Assembly: GCA_027076245.1 (NCBI GenBank)
Contig: JALTKC010000545.1
Span: 1 to 32,529 of the forward strand
Direction: 5' to 3'
DNA length: 32,529 bases
From: Gammaproteobacteria bacterium
GTDB taxonomy: Bacteria; Pseudomonadota; Gammaproteobacteria; GRL18
The notes beneath the pieces are model-generated. The model searched no databases, was not told where the DNA came from, and was given only the letters and a program-made list of their open reading frames with translations. Position 1 is the first letter of the stretch. Each line of letters opens with the position of its first letter. Both the position numbers and the translations under genes were made by a program. Positions 26,130 to 32,529 of the stretch are shown here, piece after piece.

Positions 26130-26627
26130 TCACATGGACATTTCAAGATCATCAAGCACTGCATTTATTCCTGCCTGAGCACATTGTTCGTCTGTTTTTC
26201 CAGAAGGTGCGCCACTGACACCAACCCCTCCGAGTAATGAGCCACCGGCCTGGACAGGTAAACCTCCGGCAGACATTATGATGCCGGGGGTACGGCCAAT
26301 GGGACCATTAGCTCTGTCTCCAAGAGCCGACGTGGGCGCATTAAAGTTAACTGCTGTATAAGCTTTGCCTTTACTGATAGTCAGGGTGATAGGAGCTGCA
26401 ATGGTATCACGCAGGGAAACCTGTACAATACCCTGCCGGTCAACTACTGTTACACCAATTTGAATGCCTTTTTTGGTGCATTCGGTAATGGCAGCCTGGG
26501 CAATTCTTATGGCCGTGGATAAGGTCAGATTTCTGGAATTAACCATTAAATCATCCTCTGCATAAGCGGGTACCGAGAGAATCAGACCGGTAAAAAAGCT
26601 GAACAGCATTGGGGGAATCAATTTCAT
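26130..26627 (-). CDS. GlcG/HbpS family protein with signal peptide
   Basis: MKLIPPMLFSFFTGLILSVPAYA signal; LSTAIRIAQAAITECTKKGIQIGVTVVDRQGIVQVSLRDTIAAPITLTISKGKAYTAVNF...GGLPVQAGGSLLGGVGVSGAPSGKTDEQCAQAGINA. Confidence 0.9.
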   Translation of the reverse strand: MKLIPPMLFSFFTGLILSVPAYAEDDLMVNSRNLTLSTAIRIAQAAITECTKKGIQIGVTVVDRQGIVQVSLRDTIAAPITLTISKGKAYTAVNFNAPTSALGDRANGPIGRTPGIIMSAGGLPVQAGGSLLGGVGVSGAPSGKTDEQCAQAGINAVLDDLEMSM

Positions 26628-26660
26628 TGTCTTATTCCTGTTGTTTGTTTTATTAGCAAG

Positions 26661-27959
26661 CTACATATTAACAGTTTCAGGCCCCATCAATAAATTGGGC
26701 AGAAAAATGGATACCTGGGGAATATAGGTAATAATCATCAGGAAGCTGAGCAGTAACAACAGCCAGGGATAAGTGGCTTTAATGACTTCAATCATGCTCA
26801 TTCCAGTGATACCCGAGGTAACAAATAAATTAAGTCCTACCGGTGGGGTGATCATGCCTATTTCCATATTAACTACCATAATAATCCCCAGGTGAATGGG
26901 GTCAATTCCCAGCTGGATGGCAATAGGGAATAAAATAGGAGCCATAATCAGCAGAATACCGGAAGGCTCCATAAAATTACCGGCTATCAGCAGCATAATA
27001 TTGACTATCAGTAAAAATCCCCAGACCGGCAGACCGATAGAAACAATCCACTGGGCAATTTCATGGGGGATGCGTTCTGCAGTCAGTACAAAGGCGAACA
27101 GCATGGCATTGGCAATAATAAACATCAACATAACACTGGTTTTGCCTGCATCTACCAGTACTTTGGGGACATGACGTAGTTTAATATCCCGATAGGCAAA
27201 GACTGAGATAAAAAAAGCATAGACGGCGGCCACTGCAGCGGCTTCAGTTGGAGTGAATATACCGCCGTATATGCCGCCCATAATAATCACAATCAGAAAC
27301 AGGCCGCCGGCGGCACTGAACGCAGAGCGGCTTAACTGAGCTATGCCTTTAAAGGGCACACTGGGAAAATTCTTTTTTCTTGCAACAAAATAAATGGTGA
27401 TCATCATAAGAACGCCAATGAGCAGACCAGGAATGACACCGCCAATAAACATTCGTCCTACGGAGACATCGGTAGCCGCCGCATAAACCACCATGACAAT
27501 GGATGGCGGGATCAGAATACCCATGGTGCCGGCAGTACTGATCACACCGGCCGCAAAAGACTGGGTATATCCTTCGCGTACCATGCCGGCAATCACAATA
27601 GAACCAATGGCTACCACTGTAGCGGGAGAGGAACCGGACACTGCTGCAAACATCATGCAGGCCAGTACCGAAGCCATGGCCAGCCCGCCGCGCAGCCAGC
27701 CGACACTGTCAACGGCAAAGTCCACCAGTCGGCGGGCGGCTCCGCCGGTGGTTAAAAAGGCTGAAGCCAGAATAAAGAAGGGGATGGCCATAAGAGTGTA
27801 ATGCTCCATGGAGGTAAAAATCTTACCGGCCAGAGAGGCCATAGAGTCATTGGAAAAAAACAAAATGGTCAGGGTGCTGGACAGCCCCAGTGAAAAAGCA
27901 ACGGGAACGCCGATCAGCATAAATAGCAATAGCATAATAAACAGGGAAGCGGCTATCAT
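26661..27959 (-). CDS. TRAP transporter large permease (DctM family)
   Basis: LLLFMLIGVPVAFSLGLSSTLTILF...YTLMAIPFFILASAFLTTGGAARRLVDFA...GTMGILIPPSIVMVVYAAATDVSVGRMFIGGVIPGLL...GMITPPVGLNLFVTSGI; 1-nt TAATG overlap with dctQ. Confidence 0.96.
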   Translation of the reverse strand: MIAASLFIMLLLFMLIGVPVAFSLGLSSTLTILFFSNDSMASLAGKIFTSMEHYTLMAIPFFILASAFLTTGGAARRLVDFAVDSVGWLRGGLAMASVLACMMFAAVSGSSPATVVAIGSIVIAGMVREGYTQSFAAGVISTAGTMGILIPPSIVMVVYAAATDVSVGRMFIGGVIPGLLIGVLMMITIYFVARKKNFPSVPFKGIAQLSRSAFSAAGGLFLIVIIMGGIYGGIFTPTEAAAVAAVYAFFISVFAYRDIKLRHVPKVLVDAGKTSVMLMFIIANAMLFAFVLTAERIPHEIAQWIVSIGLPVWGFLLIVNIMLLIAGNFMEPSGILLIMAPILFPIAIQLGIDPIHLGIIMVVNMEIGMITPPVGLNLFVTSGITGMSMIEVIKATYPWLLLLLSFLMIITYIPQVSIFLPNLLMGPETVNM

Positions 27960-28504
27960 TATTTTGCCCCCTGTTCTGGTTTGGGCGAGTGATTAATCTC
28001 TTCCAGTAATTCCCGGGTTTCATTGACAAAGTGCATACTGTCCACCTCGCCTTTTATGACCTTCCAGGCCACTTCTATTAAGCGGTAGAAGATCAGGGCA
28101 AAGCCAATGGGCAGGATAATTTTTATCTGCCATTCCAGTATCGGCATATCTTCTGCTTCCAGGCCGATTTTTTTTAGCTTGGCCACATAGTCCCAGCTGC
28201 CTTTAAACAGAATACCACAATAGAGCATGCACAAAGTGATGGACAGCAGGGTAATATAACGGCGGACTTTAGCAGCAAATAAATTAATAAAGGCATCAAT
28301 GCCGATGTGTATGCCTTTTTTTACGCAATAGGCAGCTCCAAACATGACCAGCCAGGCAAACAGGTAGGTACTTAATTCCAGAGCCCAGACTGCTCCGGAG
28401 TTAAATATATAGCGGGCCACGACCTGAGAAAAGGTGACGACAGTCATGGCGGTCAGTAACAGGGCAATAAAACCTTCTTCAATATAATCAATAATTTTGC
28501 TCAT
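27959..28504 (-). CDS. TRAP transporter small permease (DctQ family)
   Basis: MSKIIDYIEEGFIALLLTAMTVVTFSQVVARYIFNSGAVWALELSTYLFAWLVMFGAAYCVKKGIHIGIDAF; adjacent to dctM. Confidence 0.94.
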   Translation of the reverse strand: MSKIIDYIEEGFIALLLTAMTVVTFSQVVARYIFNSGAVWALELSTYLFAWLVMFGAAYCVKKGIHIGIDAFINLFAAKVRRYITLLSITLCMLYCGILFKGSWDYVAKLKKIGLEAEDMPILEWQIKIILPIGFALIFYRLIEVAWKVIKGEVDSMHFVNETRELLEEINHSPKPEQGAK

Positions 28505-28532
28505 ATAATAACCTGACCTGCAAAAATTGAAT

Positions 28533-28587
28533 AAAAAAATCCCCGGCTATTATTACACAATTTGTATTGTGTAATAATAGCCGGGGA
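28533..28587 (-). terminator. Hairpin + T-run (intrinsic terminator/attenuator) between dctP and dctQ
   Basis: On + strand TCCCCGGCTATTATTACACAA-TTTGTA-TTGTGTAATAATAGCCGGGGA (21-bp perfect stem, 28540-28587); on the minus strand it is followed by TTTTTTT. Confidence 0.9.
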
Positions 28588-28603
28588 CAGAGGACAGTAC
28601 AGA

Positions 28604-29590
28604 TTAATTATTGCATTTCAGTGCGGCATCAATATTTTCCTTGCCGATATCCGCTTCAAACTTTTTCCACACCGGCTTCATGACTTCTGCCCATTGTTCA
28701 AGCTGCTGGTTGGTTAAAGTGTGGACTTTGGTGCGGCCGGAGGCAATAATAAACTGTTTGTCTTCTTCTGCCGCTTCCAGTGCCCAGCGGGTTTCCTTAG
28801 CGGTAACCTCCTTGATAATGGCACTCAGTTCTTTCTGAATATCTTCGGGTAAACTGTCCCAGAACTCGGTGCTGGTCACCAGAACATATTCCAGAACGCC
28901 ATGGTTGGACTCGGTAAAGTCACTCTGAACTTCATAAAACTTTTTGGTGCGGATGTTGGACCAGGTATTTTCCTGACCGTCTATAACTCCGGTGGACAGG
29001 GCATTATAAACTTCAGAGAAGGACATTTTCTGAGGATTGGCTTTAACGGCCTTAAACTGTGCTTCCAGAACGTCAGAACTCATAATACGGAATTTTTCTC
29101 CGGCGGCATCATCAGGTACCAACAAGGGTTTATTGGCAGATAACTGCTTCATGCCGTTTAGCCAGTAGGCCAGTCCCTTAAGGCCCTTATCTTCAGCAGC
29201 ACCCAATAAAGCCTGTCCCTGTGGACTATTGGTAAAACACTCAACGGAACTGGCATCCTTAAACAGGAAAGGCAGATCAAAGATCCCCCATTTTTTGGTG
29301 TATTTACCGAATTTAGACAGAGAAGGGGCGGCCATCTGCACATCACCGAGCAGCAGTGCCTTTAGGACTTCTTTATCATTATAAAGCTGGGAATTAGGAA
29401 AAACTTCTACTCTGACTTTACCCTTTAGCCGTTGTTCCACCAGTTTTTTAAAATAATTGGCAGCCTTTCCTTTAGGTGTTTTTTCTGTGGTGACATGAGA
29501 AAACTTTATCACGATCTCCCTGGCAATTGCAGTTTGTGAGAAGGTTAGACTAAGTAAAATTAAAATTGCGGCTGTTTTAATCAATGACAT
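28604..29590 (-). CDS. TRAP transporter substrate-binding protein (DctP family)
   Basis: Signal peptide; IVIKFSHVTTEKTPKGKAANYFKKLVEQRLKGKVRVEVFPNSQLYNDKEVLKALLLGDVQMAAPSLSKFGKYTKKWGIFDLPFLF...GVIDGQENTWSNIRTKKFYEVQSDFTESNHG. Confidence 0.95.
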   Translation of the reverse strand: MSLIKTAAILILLSLTFSQTAIAREIVIKFSHVTTEKTPKGKAANYFKKLVEQRLKGKVRVEVFPNSQLYNDKEVLKALLLGDVQMAAPSLSKFGKYTKKWGIFDLPFLFKDASSVECFTNSPQGQALLGAAEDKGLKGLAYWLNGMKQLSANKPLLVPDDAAGEKFRIMSSDVLEAQFKAVKANPQKMSFSEVYNALSTGVIDGQENTWSNIRTKKFYEVQSDFTESNHGVLEYVLVTSTEFWDSLPEDIQKELSAIIKEVTAKETRWALEAAEEDKQFIIASGRTKVHTLTNQQLEQWAEVMKPVWKKFEADIGKENIDAALKCNN

Positions 29591-29648
29591 TATTTATCCT
29601 TTTTTAACGTTAATGTTTCTGATAACTACAAAATATGATTTATTTAAC

Positions 29649-29960
29649 TTAAAAGTCGGGGAAAGATGAACGACTTCTATACATGGGACGAGAACCGTAA
29701 CCGTATCCGGATGAACGTCCACGGTATTGATCACTCTGGTAAATGGGATCTCTGCGTCCGTATGTATCCATCCATAAGGAGTTATTGGCTCTGCGGCGAG
29801 CCTGATCCAGCTCTCTTCGGCTATAACGTCTTTCTGGTGAGGGATATTTTCTTTCCAGATCATACCAGGCATCGCCAAAGCTTCGTTGTCCGTCAGCTGA
29901 GACATTGGTAAGGGCAGACATAGCTATAGAAGTAATCGTGGTCAATAACAGAGTTTTCAT
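29649..29960 (-). CDS. Small secreted Arg/Tyr/Ser-rich protein, hypothetical
   Basis: MKTLLLTTITSIAMSALTNVSADGQ signal-like N-terminus; mature SFGDAWYDLERKYPSPERRYSRRELDQARRRANNSLWMDTYGRRDPIYQSDQYRGRSSGYGYGSRPMYRSRSSFPDF. Confidence 0.6.
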   Translation of the reverse strand: MKTLLLTTITSIAMSALTNVSADGQRSFGDAWYDLERKYPSPERRYSRRELDQARRRANNSLWMDTYGRRDPIYQSDQYRGRSSGYGYGSRPMYRSRSSFPDF

Positions 29961-30069
29961 AATTGGCTGCTCTTATGATTAAATTTTAAATAACAGGCTT
30001 TTCTAAGCATAGTAAAAATAACTCATATTGAAAAGTTTTAACCGCTGTTTTTGAGAAGGCTGTTTAACT

Positions 30070-32529
30070 TTACTTCGTTTCTTTGGTCTGTCTGTTTTTT
30101 TTATTTTTTAATTGCGGCTTCTTATATTGGTTCAGAAGTTTTGAGTAATCCGGCTGGGTACCTGCCCAGCGATACTTAAAATTGCCCACCAGGCCGGAAA
30201 ATGGATTAGTTATACCACCTGCCAGGGTGCCTTCTTTTGCTTTGTTTATTATTTCATCAAAATTATCATCCATATTGCTGATGGAACCCCAGAATTTAAT
30301 GGTAGGACCTTTCCAGAAACCGTATTCATCCTGTTCGTCCTTTAATAGTCCAAGCCCGTAAAAAATAGCGGCACCTTCTCCGGACAGGTTTAAATCCGCC
30401 TGCATTTTAAGATCCTGATCCATTAGCCTGGTATCAGGTGCAAAAGTAATATCGCCATCCGCAATTAAATGCAGTTCGGGACTGAGTATTTCAAAAATAT
30501 CAATATGGGTATTTAGATCCTTCTGGCGGGACATGCTCATACGGATTAGGTCATATTCTATGTCTTTGGCAAAGCGTACCACGCGGTTAATAATACCCAG
30601 ACCAAAACCTGATGTAGGTAGTACGGATACCACTTCACCCACTACGGCCATGGCCTGGCCGCCGGAACGTGCCATGATATTGTCGGCCGGGATTAAATGA
30701 TAGACTCCATCGACACCGCTGATATCAATTTTAAACATCAGTTCATTACGGATCTGGGTTAAATTGCTTAAAGGACCATAAAAGAGTAAATCTACATCAA
30801 AAACTCCGTCTGCCCTGGGCACATGATCGGGTTTTAATTCTTTTAGAAAGCCGCCTACATTAAATTGGCTTAAAGCAGTATTAAGACGGATGTCATAGGG
30901 CTGTTTTCTTTTGGGCGTAAATTTAAAATCGGCATCCAGAGTCATGGGGCTGTCATGAAAACGAATTTCAAAGTTTTTAGCAATTAAATGTTTCCTGTTA
31001 ATATCAAGCTGACCCCTGATATTGTGATAGGACATATAATCGGAATAATACAGTCTCTGTATATCCAGATGAGCCAGTATATCCAGTCCGGTAGGCCAGA
31101 AGGGTGTTAGTGCAGGCGTATTATCCGGTGCAGCAGGCAAGGATGTTTGTTCTGTCTTTGCTGTTGATTCTATTTCCTTTTCAAGTTTTGACAGTTCAGA
31201 ATCCGGGTTAATGGCGGCCAGCAGTTTTAATATATCGTTTAAAAATATTTCCTTGCCATGGACATCAATAGCCACAGAAGGGGTATCGTTTTTAATCTGG
31301 ATATGATTTTTCAGGATTAACTCAGTTGTACCTGACTGGCTTTGCATAATCAGAGGAAATTCCAGGAACAGATCCTTAAGGTTCTTAATTTTACCTGTAC
31401 CGTCAATTAATACAGATTGAATTAATTGCTGCTTATTATTATCACCCAGATCATTGATCTGCCATTTATGTTTTAACTGGTGAGCATTATCCAGCGAAAT
31501 ATCAGCCGTCAGTGTCCCCCTGGTCAGAGTATTGTCAGGCATAATACCCGGCTGACTGAACCATTGTGTCAATAAAACATTCAGATCGGCATTTAAACTG
31601 GTAAGGGGCATGGTCTTTCCGGTATGGTATTTTAAATCGGCATTAAGAGCCAGAGCCCTGTTTTTCTGTCCTTTAAACTGCAGTGCTAACTGTTTAATAC
31701 GGGCCGTGGTTTGCTTGCCTGACTGTACGGCCTGTATATCAAGTATTACATCAAAAGGATTAAGCAGGGCGGTTTTGGGATTTTTGTAATGAACATTGTG
31801 CAGGCGTAAAGGCTGCTCAAACTTAATAGTCTGTTTCCTGTTTTTTTGTACCAGATTAATTCTTGCACTGGCTGAATCAAAGGTTATGGGTAGCTCAGGG
31901 AACAGCACTTCATAAGGACTGATATCAAAATTTTTAAGCTTCAGGCTTAAATGTCCGTTTTGAGCAAAATTATTTTTTGCATCACTTAGTGACAGTTTAA
32001 TTGGGCTATGGGTTTTAAGATCCAGACGGCCCTTGCTGAGTGGGTGGAATACTGATAAAAACAGCTCTGAAATATCCAGCTGATTATTATGCAGACTCAG
32101 CTGATATTGAGTATCCAGGATTGAAGGCTTACGGATGGTTTTATGGGTAAACTGATTAACCAGCCTGAGCTTCATTAACTGATGTATATGGCCATTCAGA
32201 TTGCCTTTTAAATAAATAGCGGGGTCAGTTTTATCCAGATGAGTAACAATGACAGAGCCTTTATTGTTTAGCAGGCGGCTGCCGGATTGGGTAATGGACA
32301 GTTGAGGATAATTAACCGTTATTTTGTCCGGGGTATAATTTATCCTGGCATTAAAGTTAAGACCCAGACGATTGAATAAAGCCTGCTGCTCATCAGATAG
32401 TGCCAGGTTGGAAAAACCAAGTTGCTGAATATGCAGATTATATTGATCACTGGATGTACTGCCCAGGACAGCCTTTAATCTGCTCAGTTTACCGGAAATC
32501 TGATACGGTGCCGCATATTGTCTGATAAC
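30070..32529 (-). CDS. AsmA-like family protein, 5' end beyond window
   Basis: ORF track starts at an internal ATG (32175), but the frame stays open upstream at least to about 32330 (read by eye: ...KITVNYPQLSITQSGSRLLNNKGSVIVTHLDKTDPAIYLKGNLNGHIHQLMKLRL). C-terminal FDVDLLFYGPLSNLTQIRNELMFKIDISGVDG... resembles AsmA C-terminal regions. Confidence 0.8.
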   Translation of the reverse strand, partial: VIRQYAAPYQISGKLSRLKAVLGSTSSDQYNLHIQQLGFSNLALSDEQQALFNRLGLNFNARINYTPDKITVNYPQLSITQSGSRLLNNKGSVIVTHLDKTDPAIYLKGNLNGHIHQLMKLRLVNQFTHKTIRKPSILDTQYQLSLHNNQLDISELFLSVFHPLSKGRLDLKTHSPIKLSLSDAKNNFAQNGHLSLKLKNFDISPYEVLFPELPITFDSASARINLVQKNRKQTIKFEQPLRLHNVHYKNPKTALLNPFDVILDIQAVQSGKQTTARIKQLALQFKGQKNRALALNADLKYHTGKTMPLTSLNADLNVLLTQWFSQPGIMPDNTLTRGTLTADISLDNAHQLKHKWQINDLGDNNKQQLIQSVLIDGTGKIKNLKDLFLEFPLIMQSQSGTTELILKNHIQIKNDTPSVAIDVHGKEIFLNDILKLLAAINPDSELSKLEKEIESTAKTEQTSLPAAPDNTPALTPFWPTGLDILAHLDIQRLYYSDYMSYHNIRGQLDINRKHLIAKNFEIRFHDSPMTLDADFKFTPKRKQPYDIRLNTALSQFNVGGFLKELKPDHVPRADGVFDVDLLFYGPLSNLTQIRNELMFKIDISGVDGVYHLIPADNIMARSGGQAMAVVGEVVSVLPTSGFGLGIINRVVRFAKDIEYDLIRMSMSRQKDLNTHIDIFEILSPELHLIADGDITFAPDTRLMDQDLKMQADLNLSGEGAAIFYGLGLLKDEQDEYGFWKGPTIKFWGSISNMDDNFDEIINKAKEGTLAGGITNPFSGLVGNFKYRWAGTQPDYSKLLNQYKKPQLKNKKNRQTKETK

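Noticed and set aside
29594-29905. Minus-strand 103-aa ORF overlapping the small secreted protein
   Set aside because: Alternative frame of the Arg/Tyr-rich gene, which has a better signal peptide; both are unlikely to be coding.

Overview
The window looks like a gammaproteobacterial chromosome segment made mostly of housekeeping genes. No integrase, transposase, CRISPR array, phage module or obvious defence system is visible. In order: 3' end of polA; scpB; rluB; a 148-aa orphan protein and a GGDEF protein (minus strand); a tandem thioredoxin-fold protein; an Smr-domain protein (minus); surE-pcm-(YqaA-like)-nlpD-rpoS; a hypothetical protein; a PilZ-domain protein; a small membrane protein; pyrD; a DUF2846-type lipoprotein; M18 aminopeptidase; yejK; a hypothetical protein; a 58% lysine mini-protein; nhaA; gltS; a STAS-domain protein; a radical SAM (ArsS-like) plus two-glycosyltransferase cassette; a convergent lipoprotein; the ABC-F gene uup; tRNA-Ser(GGA). 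On the minus strand follow a TRAP transporter (dctP/dctQ/dctM) with a GlcG/HbpS-type protein, a small secreted Arg/Tyr-rich protein and a large AsmA-like protein running off the end. The observations most worth a second look are: a tight cluster of DnaA-box sequences in an AT-rich gap after gltS; a hydrophobic 32-codon tract in frame after the STAS TGA stop; the ArsS-like cassette with no visible arsM; a strong hairpin plus T-run between dctP and dctQM; a perfect 28-bp palindrome in the nlpD-rpoS gap; the Lys-rich mini-protein; the orphan Ycf46-N-like protein; and an 18-bp coding minisatellite in scpB. All calls are from reading the sequence; no database search was run.
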